A stretch of DNA of 64,000 nt, from positions 62,001-126,000 of the forward strand of contig CACYGI010000003.1 in assembly GCA_902773925.1 (NCBI GenBank), written 5' to 3'. The stretch comes from an uncultured Bacteroidia bacterium (GTDB lineage Bacteria > Bacteroidota > Bacteroidia > Bacteroidales > UBA932). Below, one piece after another: positions 1 to 8,627 of the stretch. The first letter of the stretch is position 1; each line of letters starts with the position of its first letter. The translations under genes and the position numbers were made by a program. The notes beneath the pieces are model-generated. The model did no database searches. It was given only the letters and a program-made list of their open reading frames with translations, and was not told the origin of the DNA.

Positions 1-522
1 GATTGCCATATTGCGCTTGAGATCTGCGTGGAAATAGCCGTTGTCGCTGAGTTTTACCATATAGAGGTCTTCCGGGTCCTCGCTGTCGTTTTCGTGCACG
101 TTCAGGTTGACATCTTCGAACGAAGAATCAAGCGGGGTGGTATTGGTGACGCTGGCTATTGTGCCGTTGCCGAAAAACACACCTGCCGTGATGTGAAACG
201 AGCCCCGTTTGTACGGATAGATGTCGAGGAGGACATTACCGCTGGCCGAGTTGGGGTAAGCCTTGAAGTCGACGTCGCCCTCCGGCACGTTGCCGAATGC
301 GGGGATGTGGACCGACTGCTCATACTTGTAGAGGAACTCGGGGAGAACGCTGTATCCGCCGCGAATGGCAAGGCTGGAGGAGATCGGCATGGCGATCTCA
401 AGTCCGATACCGTCCATGATACCTACGGAGGGGCCGAGATAGAAATTGCCTGCTTTCTGGGCGAATGCGTCAGGCGCCGCCGACAGGAGCAGAATCGAGA
501 GAATGATGGCAATGCGTTTCAT
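1..522 (-). CDS. outer membrane protein of unknown function (partial, C-terminus outside window)
   Basis: An open frame of 174 codons starts at the ATG at 522-520 on the minus strand and runs off the left edge without a stop. The first 22 or so residues form a signal peptide (basic MKR, hydrophobic core, cleavage near AFA-QK). The mature part has alternating polar and aromatic residues and short glycine turns (a GNFYLGPSVG stretch, then repeated beta-strand patterns), as in small Bacteroidetes outer-membrane beta-barrels. I do not recognise a specific family. A good promoter lies just upstream at 552-583. It is downstream of and in the same direction as the radical SAM gene, with an 83-nt gap, so it is probably its own transcription unit. 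Confidence 0.7.
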   Translation of the reverse strand, partial: MKRIAIILSILLLSAAPDAFAQKAGNFYLGPSVGIMDGIGLEIAMPISSSLAIRGGYSVLPEFLYKYEQSVHIPAFGNVPEGDVDFKAYPNSASGNVLLDIYPYKRGSFHITAGVFFGNGTIASVTNTTPLDSSFEDVNLNVHENDSEDPEDLYMVKLSDNGYFHADLKRNMAI

Positions 523-551
523 AATCTTCTGGTGTAAGATACCTTAAATCG

Positions 552-583
552 CGAAGTTACTCTATAAAGAGACAAATTCCAAA
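552..583 (-). promoter_or_regulatory. Bacteroidetes-type promoter for the partial outer-membrane gene
   Basis: Read on the minus strand, TTTG (583-580) is followed by exactly 20 nt and TAACTTCG (559-552), one mismatch from the TAnnTTTG -7 element. The start codon lies about 30 nt downstream. Confidence 0.6.
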
Positions 584-605
584 TAAAAGTGGTTTATGCA
601 GGTGT

Positions 606-1703
606 TCAGGGCATTTCAGCACTTTCGGCCCTTTGTATCCTGGCGTAATGGCAGTTGAGCACCTGCGGGCCATCGCCGTGCCAGTTGTGCATCCCGTTGC
701 CAAGGCAGTTGCGCCACTCTGGGCAGGTCGAGCAGATGCCGGTGCGCGTCCAGCGGCGGTCGCGGTACTGGCTGAAACGGGTATTCCACACGTCCCAGAA
801 ATTGTCGGAGTATATGCTGCCCTGCGAAAAGCGGTCGCGGTCATTGTTGGGGCAGGCGCAGATGCGTCCGTCGGCAAGCACCGAGGCTACCGTGATGCCT
901 GCGCGGCAGAAATACCTTGAAGGGCGGACTTTCTCTTCGAAAGGGCCGAGAAACCCTTCGCATCCGAAAGTTACGTTCATCAGGCGGCGCCCGCCTGCGG
1001 CTGCTTCCTTTATCTCGCGCCGGGCCTTGGCGATAAACTCCATAAGCCCGCGGAACTCAGCATCGCTCAGGTGCATCTGCTCGTCATCCTTTGCCCTTCC
1101 GATGGGAATGATGGTAAACAGCCGCCACTGGCGGACGTGCATCGCCTCGAGCATTTCCCGGATGGCGGGCAGTTCGTGGAAATTGCGCCTGTTGACGCAG
1201 GTCACCACGTCGTAATACAGTCTGGGGCTGCGAGCGGCGATCGAGATGGCATTTGCGGCGCGGGAGAAACTGCCTTCGCGTCCGCGCATCCAGTCGTGCG
1301 AGGCCTCCAGTCCGTCCAGGCTGATGGTCAGGGCGCCCATTCCGGCCTCTTCCAGCCGGCGGTGCATCTTCTCGTCGTACAGATAGCCGTTGGAGACCAT
1401 TCCCCAGTTGAATCCTTTGGCGCGGATTGCGGCGCCCGCCTCGGCTATATCCGGTCGCAGCAGGGGCTCTCCGCCTGTCAGCACCACGGTGAATTCCTTC
1501 GGCCTGTCTTTGGTCGGGATGGTATCCAGTACGCCCAGGAAATCCTCCAGCGGCATATCCTTGTCGCGGCTCTCCATAAAACAGTCACTGCCGCAGTGGC
1601 GGCAGTGAAGCTGGCAGCGCGTGGTGCACTCCCAGAACAGGTAAGAGAGCTCGTGCAGGCGGGTTTCGCTGTCGCGGAACAGTCTGAATAAGAAGGGATT
1701 CAT
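606..1703 (-). CDS. radical SAM enzyme of the rSAM/lipoprotein system
   Basis: A 365-residue radical SAM protein. The [4Fe-4S]/SAM motif CX3CX2C is at Cys30, Cys34 and Cys37, followed by a GGEPL motif typical of the SAM-binding barrel. The C-terminal third carries a second cysteine set (YFCRAG, ICACPN, GICSTCPEW, RNCLGNG, LNCHY), as in SPASM/twitch domains that hold auxiliary clusters in peptide-modifying enzymes. Its start codon overlaps the stop of the preceding lipoprotein gene by one base (TGATG), implying translational coupling. This architecture and the paired lipoprotein match the family known as the radical SAM enzyme of the rSAM/lipoprotein system in Bacteroidetes. The reaction and substrate are unknown; modification of the partner lipoprotein is an inference. 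Confidence 0.85.
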   Translation of the reverse strand: MNPFLFRLFRDSETRLHELSYLFWECTTRCQLHCRHCGSDCFMESRDKDMPLEDFLGVLDTIPTKDRPKEFTVVLTGGEPLLRPDIAEAGAAIRAKGFNWGMVSNGYLYDEKMHRRLEEAGMGALTISLDGLEASHDWMRGREGSFSRAANAISIAARSPRLYYDVVTCVNRRNFHELPAIREMLEAMHVRQWRLFTIIPIGRAKDDEQMHLSDAEFRGLMEFIAKARREIKEAAAGGRRLMNVTFGCEGFLGPFEEKVRPSRYFCRAGITVASVLADGRICACPNNDRDRFSQGSIYSDNFWDVWNTRFSQYRDRRWTRTGICSTCPEWRNCLGNGMHNWHGDGPQVLNCHYARIQRAESAEMP

Positions 1704-2089
1704 CAGTTGTTGCCCTTCAGCAGGATGTCAATCGGGCGGGTGGTGATGTCATTGATGACCGTGTCCTTCACCTGATAGGCATTTGTCTGATGCTCGAAAC
1801 GGTACTCGGGTACCGGAATGGATTCGATGCGGAATACAAGATGTGAGCATACCTTGCCGTCTGCATCAGTCGTTCCGACTTCACGCCACTCGTCTCCGCC
1901 GTACTGGGTAAAACGCATCTGAAGGTTAACCCCGGTGATGGGTTCGCCAGTCTCGGCATCCTTGACGTTGAACTCCAATGTCTCGGTCTGGAAGTCATAA
2001 TCGTACGGAGTCCCGTAGCAGGCCTGGAAGATGAACAGGGCCGTGGTCAGCGATGCTCCTTTAAGCAGGTTGTGCAGCCATTTCCTCAT
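1703..2089 (-). CDS. putative lipoprotein, partner in rSAM/lipoprotein system
   Basis: A 128-residue protein with a signal sequence ending in a lipobox-like FQAC; Cys24 would be the lipidated residue and is followed directly by YGTPY. The mature part (about residues 35-125) looks like a single Ig-like/carboxypeptidase-regulatory beta sandwich (FNVKDAETGEPITGV, then a TDADGKV turn). It has no cysteine after Cys24 except one in the VCSH segment. The gene is 21 nt downstream of adk and overlaps the radical SAM gene by one base. The adjacent occurrence of this lipoprotein with a radical SAM enzyme is a known conserved pair in Bacteroidetes. Its function is unknown; it is the obvious candidate substrate of the enzyme, which is inference. 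Confidence 0.8.
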   Translation of the reverse strand: MRKWLHNLLKGASLTTALFIFQACYGTPYDYDFQTETLEFNVKDAETGEPITGVNLQMRFTQYGGDEWREVGTTDADGKVCSHLVFRIESIPVPEYRFEHQTNAYQVKDTVINDITTRPIDILLKGNN

Positions 2090-2110
2090 ATCTGTGGTTT
2101 TTGGGGGTTG

Positions 2111-2683
2111 TCAGAACTTGTCCACGAGCTCGCAGATGCGCTCGAAAATGCTGTCGATGGCACCTACGCCGTAGATCTCATTGTACTTGCCGGCCTTTTT
2201 GTAGTAGTTGATCACAGGCTCGGTCTTCTGGTGGTAGGTGGCGATGCGGTTGGCGATCGTCGCATCGTCCATATCGTCCTGCCGGTTCTCGATCATCGCG
2301 CGGTGGCGGATGCGTTCTTTGACCATCTCGTCATCGATGACGATTGAAATGACGGTGGTGACTTCCTCGCCGCGTGCGCCGAGCATTCGGTCCAGATCCT
2401 CGGCCTGCGAGGTGGTGCGGGGGAAACCGTCGAGCAGGAATCCGGCTACGTCAGGATGCTGTTCGATCTCGAGGCGGATCATATCCTCGACGATGTTGTC
2501 GGGAACGAGAAGTCCGCGGTCGATCAGTTCTTTGGCCTGGATGCCGAGCGGTGAGCCGGCCTTGATCTCGCGGCGCAGCAGGTCGCCGGTCGATACGTGG
2601 CGGAAGTTGTATTTGTCAACCATCATTGCGGCCTGGGTGCCTTTGCCTGCGCCCGGAGGGCCGAAGAGAATGAAGTATTTCAT
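2111..2683 (-). CDS. adk: adenylate kinase
   Basis: Reversible phosphoryl transfer ATP + AMP to 2 ADP in the cytoplasm. At 190 residues it is the short form: the P-loop GPPGAGKGT is at residues 8-16, the AMP-binding STGDLLR follows, then DGFPRT and a short LID without zinc cysteines. It lies 11 nt downstream of hpt on the same strand, so the two purine-nucleotide genes are probably co-transcribed, with the lipoprotein/radical SAM pair following. Confidence 0.97.
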   Translation of the reverse strand: MKYFILFGPPGAGKGTQAAMMVDKYNFRHVSTGDLLRREIKAGSPLGIQAKELIDRGLLVPDNIVEDMIRLEIEQHPDVAGFLLDGFPRTTSQAEDLDRMLGARGEEVTTVISIVIDDEMVKERIRHRAMIENRQDDMDDATIANRIATYHQKTEPVINYYKKAGKYNEIYGVGAIDSIFERICELVDKF

Positions 2684-2694
2684 GGTATCTATAA

Positions 2695-3237
2695 TTATTC
2701 GTCCAATATGTAAAGTTCTTTGAGGTTGCGGCCGAGTTCGTTGAAATCCAGCCCGAAGCCGAGCACGAACTTATCCGGAATCTCGCGCGCCACATAATCC
2801 AGCTTCAGGTCCTGGTGGTAAACCTCCGGCTTGAGCAGCATCGTGCATATCCTGATATCCGAGGCGCCCTCTTCGATCAGTTTGTTGCGCAGATACAGGA
2901 TGGTATTGCCCGTATCTACGATGTCCTCCACTATGATGACGCGACGGCCGCTTACGTCGCCGCTGATGTCTGTAATCTCGCGGATGCTGCCGGTGGATGA
3001 CGTGCCCTGATACGACGAAAGCTTGATGGTCATCAGCTCCATGTCGAACTCCAGCCGCTTCATCAGCTCGCCGGTGAAGAGGATCGAGCCGTTGAGAACA
3101 CAGAGCAGCACGGGAATATCCTCTCCGCCCGCGAAATCGGCATTCATACGCCGGGCCAGACGGTCGATGTCCTGCTCCAGTTCCGCATGGGGAATGTAGG
3201 GGACAAACCGTTTGCCGAAGAGTATAATCCCGTTCAT
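2695..3237 (-). CDS. hpt: hypoxanthine phosphoribosyltransferase
   Basis: Purine salvage: hypoxanthine or guanine plus PRPP to IMP/GMP. With the start at 3237 the protein is 180 residues, the usual family length; the frame stays open upstream but that extension crosses the promoter and is not protein-like. The PRPP-binding loop VIIVEDIVDTGNT is at about residues 100-112 and the VLNGSILF segment near residue 47. First gene of the hpt-adk cluster, driven by the promoter at 3260-3267. Confidence 0.95.
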   Translation of the reverse strand: MNGIILFGKRFVPYIPHAELEQDIDRLARRMNADFAGGEDIPVLLCVLNGSILFTGELMKRLEFDMELMTIKLSSYQGTSSTGSIREITDISGDVSGRRVIIVEDIVDTGNTILYLRNKLIEEGASDIRICTMLLKPEVYHQDLKLDYVAREIPDKFVLGFGLDFNELGRNLKELYILDE

Positions 3238-3259
3238 TTGAAAAATGGTTTGGATTGGG

Positions 3260-3280
3260 CAAAGATAGTTATTATCTTTG
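3260..3280. promoter_or_regulatory. palindromic pair of divergent -7 boxes (hpt and HHH-protein gene)
   Basis: CAAAGATA (3260-3267) and TATCTTTG (3273-3280) form a perfect inverted repeat around a 5-nt spacer. Each half is a perfect TAnnTTTG -7 element in its own direction: minus for hpt, plus for the gene at 3299. The two promoters therefore share the same DNA face and should compete or be co-regulated. Confidence 0.65.
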
Positions 3281-3298
3281 TGTGTCGTTGATTTTTTA

Positions 3299-5215
3299 AT
3301 GTTTTTTTGGCCTATGTGCAGGAGAGATTTGTTGGGGAGATGGCCCCGGGCCGCATTCGCGGCTTTTTTGTTTTTTACGGTAGATATCATTGTAATGGCT
3401 CAGGAGCTGCCACCGTGGCTCTTGCGTACCATCGAGCAGCAGGCAGAGAACGGTGACCGGACCGAGTCGCTGCTGGAGCATTATGAACGGCTGGCGGAGC
3501 GTCGGCCGTGCATCAACCTTCTCTCGCGCCGACAGTTGGAGGCGACTCGGCTGCTGACTCTGTTTCAGGTGGAAAGCATTCTGGATTACCGTCGTCGCTA
3601 CGGGGATATACTGTCTGCCGCCGAGCTATCGCTCGTGGATGGCTTTGACCGGGAGCAGGCCGGCTATCTGTCGCGGTTTTTCAGTTTTACTTCCGCCCGT
3701 GCACCTGCCGAGCGCGACACTCTTTCGCCGTGGAGACATCAGGTGACTATGCGCTTTAGGCGTTCGTTCAGCGACACGGCATTTGCCGCTTCGATGCGCT
3801 ATGAGGGAAGCTTCCGTCAGGGGCTCTCCTGGGGGCTTACAGCCGATCAGGATGCCGGGGAACCGTTGCAGCGAGGCTTTATCCCGGATTTCGTATCGTC
3901 CTATGTGTCCTGGCAACGGCCGGAGGACGGCTACAGACGACTGCGCCTTGAGCAGTGCATCATAGGTGATTATGCGGCGCGTTTCGGCCAGGGTCTGGTG
4001 ATGTGGAAGGCCTCGCCGCTGCAGATTCTCTCCCAGCCGGCTTCCGTAGCCCGGCATCCATCGCCTTTTCGTCCGCATACATCTCTGTCGGAGGCAGATT
4101 ACCTTCGAGGAGCTGCGGCCCTCGTTGCCTTTGGAGGGTGGTCCCTGACCTGCTTTGCCTCATACCGGGCGGTGGATGCGCGCATCGTCGGGGATACGGC
4201 GTATACCGCTACATATACCGATGGCTATCATCGCAGCGAGACGGAGCAGGCCCGTCGCGGAGCGATGCACGAGGGCGTTGCGGGGATGTATCTCCAGCAC
4301 GAATCCGGCCACTGGCGGGTGGGCCTTTCGGCCGTCGCATACGGCTACGACAAATCCAATGGCGTCCGGCTCCGCGAGGACAACCGCGAACGGCAGTATG
4401 ACGGCCTCTGGGGCAATGCCGGAGTGGATATATATGGCAGCTGGAGGCAGTTCCGCCTCTTCGCGGAGATGGCCGTCGATGCGAGGGCTTCCCCCGCGGC
4501 GCTTGCAGGTGCTCTCTGGAGTCCGTTCTACGGATGCGATATCGCTATTCTGGGCAGATACTATTCGCGGGGCTATACGGCCACGCACGCCGGGGCGTAT
4601 TCGTCCCTCTCATATTGCGCCAACCAGTGCGGAGTGAATCTCCTTGCGCGCTGGTCGCCCGGGCGTGATATGACGGTCTCGGCCTCGGGGGCATATACCT
4701 GTCATCCTGCTCCGCGCTATGGTATCAGCGATCCTTCCGATGCCGTATCGTTCGTGGTGGCCGCCGACAAGACCTTCGGCCGGTTTCGTACCGAGCTGCA
4801 GGTGAGCGGCAAGATCAAGGCCCGTTATCCAGGCGGACGGCGGGAAGCGGAGCAAAGTCCGCTCAAGTGCCGTATTCACGCCGAATGGAATCCATCGCCC
4901 CGTTGGAAGGCGGGTATTCGCCTGATGGGCAATCTGGCAGGCCATGCGGCTTTCGCCGAATGCATCTGGACTTCCAGCCGGGGCCGCTGGGAGGTCTGCG
5001 GACGGGTTACGGCGTACAATACCCGCGACTGGGACAGCCGCGTATATGTCTATGAGAGGGACACTCCCCAGAGTTTCGGTCTCGTATGCCTGCACGGAAA
5101 AGGAGCTGGAGCATACCTGCTGTTGAAGTACGCTCCCGCCGGATGGCTTACAATGTATGCCCGGATATCAGAGTCCTCGGTGCATTATTTCACCCGGATC
5201 TTCATCCCCGGATAG
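3299..5215 (+). CDS. helix-hairpin-helix protein with C-terminal barrel-like region
   Basis: About 638 residues. A signal sequence (hydrophobic FAAFLFFTVDIIVM, cleavage before QEL) is followed at about residues 71-115 by a ComEA-like helix-hairpin-helix unit (INLLSRRQLEA, then FQVESILDYRRRYGDILS). The rest is a long beta-rich region with many aromatic and glycine residues that looks like an outer-membrane barrel. Proteins with a signal peptide, a short HHH domain and a long barrel-like tail are common in Bacteroidetes; their function is not established. The start is uncertain: ATG at 3299 or at 3314 both precede the signal peptide. The 3' end overlaps the convergent transglycosylase gene by 31 nt. 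Confidence 0.8.
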   Translation: MFFWPMCRRDLLGRWPRAAFAAFLFFTVDIIVMAQELPPWLLRTIEQQAENGDRTESLLEHYERLAERRPCINLLSRRQLEATRLLTLFQVESILDYRRRYGDILSAAELSLVDGFDREQAGYLSRFFSFTSARAPAERDTLSPWRHQVTMRFRRSFSDTAFAASMRYEGSFRQGLSWGLTADQDAGEPLQRGFIPDFVSSYVSWQRPEDGYRRLRLEQCIIGDYAARFGQGLVMWKASPLQILSQPASVARHPSPFRPHTSLSEADYLRGAAALVAFGGWSLTCFASYRAVDARIVGDTAYTATYTDGYHRSETEQARRGAMHEGVAGMYLQHESGHWRVGLSAVAYGYDKSNGVRLREDNRERQYDGLWGNAGVDIYGSWRQFRLFAEMAVDARASPAALAGALWSPFYGCDIAILGRYYSRGYTATHAGAYSSLSYCANQCGVNLLARWSPGRDMTVSASGAYTCHPAPRYGISDPSDAVSFVVAADKTFGRFRTELQVSGKIKARYPGGRREAEQSPLKCRIHAEWNPSPRWKAGIRLMGNLAGHAAFAECIWTSSRGRWEVCGRVTAYNTRDWDSRVYVYERDTPQSFGLVCLHGKGAGAYLLLKYAPAGWLTMYARISESSVHYFTRIFIPG

Positions 5216-6783
5216 ATCTTGCTCTGGGTCGTAAGGTTGTTGAGTTTGAGCAGGCTGTTGAGCGACATTCCGTTCTTCTTGGCGATGCTCGAGAGAGTGT
5301 CGCCCTTGCGGACGGTATAGATCTGGCTGCCGGACGAGTCGGTAGTGACATTCTTGCCGCCTGATTTGCCGCCCGACTTGCCGCTGCTCTTGCCGTAGAT
5401 GGAGAGCTTCTGTCCGACGCGGATGGTATTGCCGCGAATGCCGTTCCAACGGCGGATATTGTCCACGGAGGTATTGTAGCGGCGTGCGATGCTCGAGAGG
5501 GTTTCACCCTTGCGGACGGTATGGATCACGCGCTGCCCGCTGCCCGTGCTGCCGCCCTCCTTGATCTTGTCGATGGCCACGGGGTTGAAATACAGGGTGT
5601 CCTTATACTTGTAGATCTCCTCTTCGCGGTCGGCGAACAGTCCGCTGTAGTTGTAGGGCAGGCGCAGGATGTACTCGCGCTCCGTGCCGGGAACGATGTC
5701 GTGCAGATACTGGGGGTTGAGTTCGCGAAGCGTCTCGACGGAGATGCCGATATTTTCCGAGACCTGCTCGAAATGCAGCATACGGTTGATGTGGAATGTA
5801 TCGATATGCGAGGGAAGCTGTACCTGGTAGGGCACAATGCCGTGCTCGGGGTAGTATTGGAGCACGTAGAGGGCCGCTATGAAGGCGGGAATGTAGCCGC
5901 GTGTCTCGCGCGGGAGGTAGTTGTAGATCTCCCAGAAGTCGGTCTTGCCGCCCGAGCGGTGGATCGCCTTGCGCACGTTGCCCGCGCCGCAGTTGTAAGA
6001 TGCGATGGCCAGCGACCAGTCCCCGAATATCATATAAGAATCCTTGAGGTACTGGGCCGCCGCACGGCATGCCGTGACCGGGTCGTAGCGCTCGTCCACG
6101 AACGAGGTGATGTTCAGACCGTAGCGAAGGCCGGTGGTGTACATGAACTGCCACATACCCTTTGCCTTGGCGCGCGAGACGGCCTTGGGATTGAGGGCCG
6201 ACTCGATGACGGCCATCGCCTTGAGCTCGACCGGCATCTCATATTCGTCGAAAATCTCCTCGAACTGGGGCAGGTAGTAAGGCGCCACGCTGATGATACG
6301 TGCCGTTACCGAAGGGAACTTCTCCGTATAGCGGATGATATTGTTCTTGACGTAACGGTTGAATGTCAGGGGGATGAACGAGGTCATCCGGTTGAGGCGC
6401 TCGATGAATACCGAGTCCGGGATATTGGTGGTCAGTGAGTCGCGTTCGATCTCTTCGAAGTCGTCAAACGGGAATCCGATGAAGCTCTGCAGCTGGTGGT
6501 CGTGGTATGCCACGAAGAGCGAGTCGATGCTTTCGGGGGAGTAGGCCGTGCCGAAATCCACGTAAGTGCTGTCGTCTTCCTGGATCTCATCTGCGTTGAC
6601 AGGCTCCAGGATGGCCTGGTAATCGACATAAAGTGAGTCATAGGCCCGCTGGAGCGAGTCGAGCTGCGCCTTGAGTTCGCGAATCTCCCTGTTGCGGCCG
6701 AACAGGCCGCTGCTCTGCGCCTCTGCGACCGGGCAGGCCAGGATCAATGCTGTTGCAAAAAGTAATATGGTGCGTGTTTTCAT
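5185..6783 (-). CDS. MltD-like membrane-bound lytic murein transglycosylase with two LysM domains
   Basis: Cleaves peptidoglycan glycan strands to anhydromuropeptides in the periplasm. The 532-residue protein has a signal peptide (residues 1-22), a charged linker, a transglycosylase SLT domain with the catalytic glutamate in AVIES (Glu194) and the following KGMWQFM segment, then two LysM repeats near residues 418-462 and 487-532 joined by a Ser/Gly/Lys-rich linker. It follows the DUF5683 gene by 3 nt, the last gene of the minus-strand block starting at parA. Confidence 0.92.
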   Translation of the reverse strand: MKTRTILLFATALILACPVAEAQSSGLFGRNREIRELKAQLDSLQRAYDSLYVDYQAILEPVNADEIQEDDSTYVDFGTAYSPESIDSLFVAYHDHQLQSFIGFPFDDFEEIERDSLTTNIPDSVFIERLNRMTSFIPLTFNRYVKNNIIRYTEKFPSVTARIISVAPYYLPQFEEIFDEYEMPVELKAMAVIESALNPKAVSRAKAKGMWQFMYTTGLRYGLNITSFVDERYDPVTACRAAAQYLKDSYMIFGDWSLAIASYNCGAGNVRKAIHRSGGKTDFWEIYNYLPRETRGYIPAFIAALYVLQYYPEHGIVPYQVQLPSHIDTFHINRMLHFEQVSENIGISVETLRELNPQYLHDIVPGTEREYILRLPYNYSGLFADREEEIYKYKDTLYFNPVAIDKIKEGGSTGSGQRVIHTVRKGETLSSIARRYNTSVDNIRRWNGIRGNTIRVGQKLSIYGKSSGKSGGKSGGKNVTTDSSGSQIYTVRKGDTLSSIAKKNGMSLNSLLKLNNLTTQSKIYPGMKIRVK

Positions 6784-6786
6784 AGT

Positions 6787-7743
6787 CTAGAAATTCAGAT
6801 TCATCTTGAAACCCATGGCCGGTCGGTACGAACCCTCGGCGATCCACGGCTCGCTCGGCGTGATAACCGCGGGAGCTATGGTAATGTCCTGGGCGATATT
6901 GTCACTGATGTCGAAATCGTGCATAAATGAGAATACGTAGGCGTCGATGATGTTGAGCGCATAGACGCCGACGATGGCAAGTACGGAGTAGTCCCGGTAC
7001 TTGCGGTAGAGGTCCTTGTACCATTCGGCCTGGGATGCGCTTATGGCTCCGACGTAGCCGCTCGAAGGATCGCTGCCGACGGTGTAGAGGTATTTGAATC
7101 GGCGGTATTCCATATCATTGAAGTGATAGAAATAGCCGCAGGCGGCAAATCCTCCCACCCAGATGGGAATCTTCCACCAGTCGCCGTTGTAGGCCTGTCC
7201 CAGACCCGGCAGCAGCGCCGAATAGAGTGTCGCCTTGGCAGGGACCGGGGCCGGCACGGGAGTCTGGTAGGAGACTACGCCGTCCAGCAGGGACGCCCAG
7301 TAGAACACTCCCGCGCCGATGTAGCTGAGATCCCGCCGCATCCGGTAAGTGTCCTCGCCCGTCTGCTGATAGAGTACGTTGTTGTGGATGCCCAGATAGA
7401 TGCCCGCGCCTATGCCGCCGTACACTACGGGCAGTTTCCACCAGTCGCGGTTGTAAATCTGGGCCGCGCCGGGGACGACCGCCGCGCCGGCCATCATATA
7501 TGCCGGGGTCAGCGTATCGCGGCGCATATAGCCGCGGATGAGCCTGCGCATCGAGAATCCGGCCAGCGTATCGGTCTGCACGTTGGCTGTATCCTGCACT
7601 GTGGTATTGGTATTTTCGCCGGGTATTGAAGTCAGAGACGTATTGTCACTTGTACTGACGCCTGTACGGAACTGCGCGCGGGCTGCGGGAATCGCGGCCA
7701 GCATCAGGCAGAGGCATATCGATATGTGACGGATCAGTCTCAA
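6787..7743 (-). CDS. DUF5683 domain-containing protein
   Basis: A 318-residue secreted or inner-membrane protein. A signal peptide ends at AARAQ. Residues about 75-300 hold repeated small-residue hydrophobic segments with the motif GAAQIYNRDWWK and its near copy GLGQAYNGDWWK, which is characteristic of the Bacteroidetes family DUF5683. The function is unknown. It sits 8 nt downstream of parB and 3 nt upstream of the transglycosylase gene, an arrangement often seen in this phylum; this suggests a link between chromosome partition and envelope genes only by co-transcription. Confidence 0.85.
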   Translation of the reverse strand: MRLIRHISICLCLMLAAIPAARAQFRTGVSTSDNTSLTSIPGENTNTTVQDTANVQTDTLAGFSMRRLIRGYMRRDTLTPAYMMAGAAVVPGAAQIYNRDWWKLPVVYGGIGAGIYLGIHNNVLYQQTGEDTYRMRRDLSYIGAGVFYWASLLDGVVSYQTPVPAPVPAKATLYSALLPGLGQAYNGDWWKIPIWVGGFAACGYFYHFNDMEYRRFKYLYTVGSDPSSGYVGAISASQAEWYKDLYRKYRDYSVLAIVGVYALNIIDAYVFSFMHDFDISDNIAQDITIAPAVITPSEPWIAEGSYRPAMGFKMNLNF

Positions 7744-7751
7744 ATCTCGGT

Positions 7752-8627
7752 TTAACGGGACTCTAGTGCGTTCAAGAATTGTTCCAGCTGTTCGCCGTTG
7801 CGGAAAATGATGGTCATCGTGCCTCCGTTATTGCCACGGCGGCGGACGGTGACGCGGTTTTCGCAGAACCGGCCGACGGTGCCGACAGCACGGACGAACG
7901 AGTCGGGGACGAGCGTCTCGGTATGTCCGAGGGATTCACGTTCGCGTTCGCGCAGGCGCTCCTCGAGACGGCGGACGGACCAGCCGTTGGCGATGGCGGC
8001 TTCACCCATTGCGAGTCTCAGCGAGCTGTCTTCTATCGAAAGCAGGACCTTTGCGTGTCCGGTGCTCAGGTCACCGCACCGCAGGGCTTTCTGCAGTTCG
8101 GGTTCGAGCGTGAGCAGGCGGAGCGAATTGGTCACCGCCGCGCGGCTCTTGCCGATGCGGTGCGCGAGCGCATCCTGCGTCAGGTGGCATTCTTCGATGA
8201 GCCTGCGGAGGCCGAGAGCGGTCTCGATGGGGTCCAGGTCGGCGCGCTGGAGGTTTTCGACCAGTGCCATCTCGATCATTCCCTCTTCGTCGGCCTGCCT
8301 GACATAAGCGGGAATGGTGGTCAGTCCGGCGGCCCGTGCTGCCCGGTAACGGCGTTCGCCGCTGATGATCTGGTAGCGGTCTTCGGCCGTGAGGCGGAGA
8401 GTTACCGGCTGGATGATGCCGAGTGCCATTATCGAGGCGACAAGGTCTTCCATCGCCTCCTGGTCGAAGTTCTCGCGGGGCTGGTACGGGTTCGGTTCGA
8501 TCTTGTCAAGCTCTATCTCGCGGACTGCCGCGGGGCTTGTCGTTGTATCAGTCTGCTGCTGCAAAATGGCAGCCGTTTCGCCCAGAAGTGCGTCCAGGCC
8601 TTTGCCCAATGCGGTTCTTTTTGCCAT
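7752..8627 (-). CDS. parB: chromosome partitioning protein ParB (Spo0J family)
   Basis: CTP-dependent DNA clamp that loads at parS sites and works with ParA in origin segregation. At 291 residues it has the ParB N-terminal domain (PYQPRENF, then the GERRYRAARAAGL nucleotide/DNA box), a central helix-turn-helix (LTQDALAHRIGKSRAAVTN) and a C-terminal dimerisation region. Its ATG overlaps the parA stop by one base. I found no perfect parS (TGTTTCACGTGAAACA) in the window. Confidence 0.95.
   Translation of the reverse strand: MAKRTALGKGLDALLGETAAILQQQTDTTTSPAAVREIELDKIEPNPYQPRENFDQEAMEDLVASIMALGIIQPVTLRLTAEDRYQIISGERRYRAARAAGLTTIPAYVRQADEEGMIEMALVENLQRADLDPIETALGLRRLIEECHLTQDALAHRIGKSRAAVTNSLRLLTLEPELQKALRCGDLSTGHAKVLLSIEDSSLRLAMGEAAIANGWSVRRLEERLRERERESLGHTETLVPDSFVRAVGTVGRFCENRVTVRRRGNNGGTMTIIFRNGEQLEQFLNALESR

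Noticed and set aside
28..537. Plus-strand frame at the left edge
   Set aside because: The minus strand here encodes a signal-peptide-bearing protein from 522 with a matching promoter; the plus frame is its shadow.
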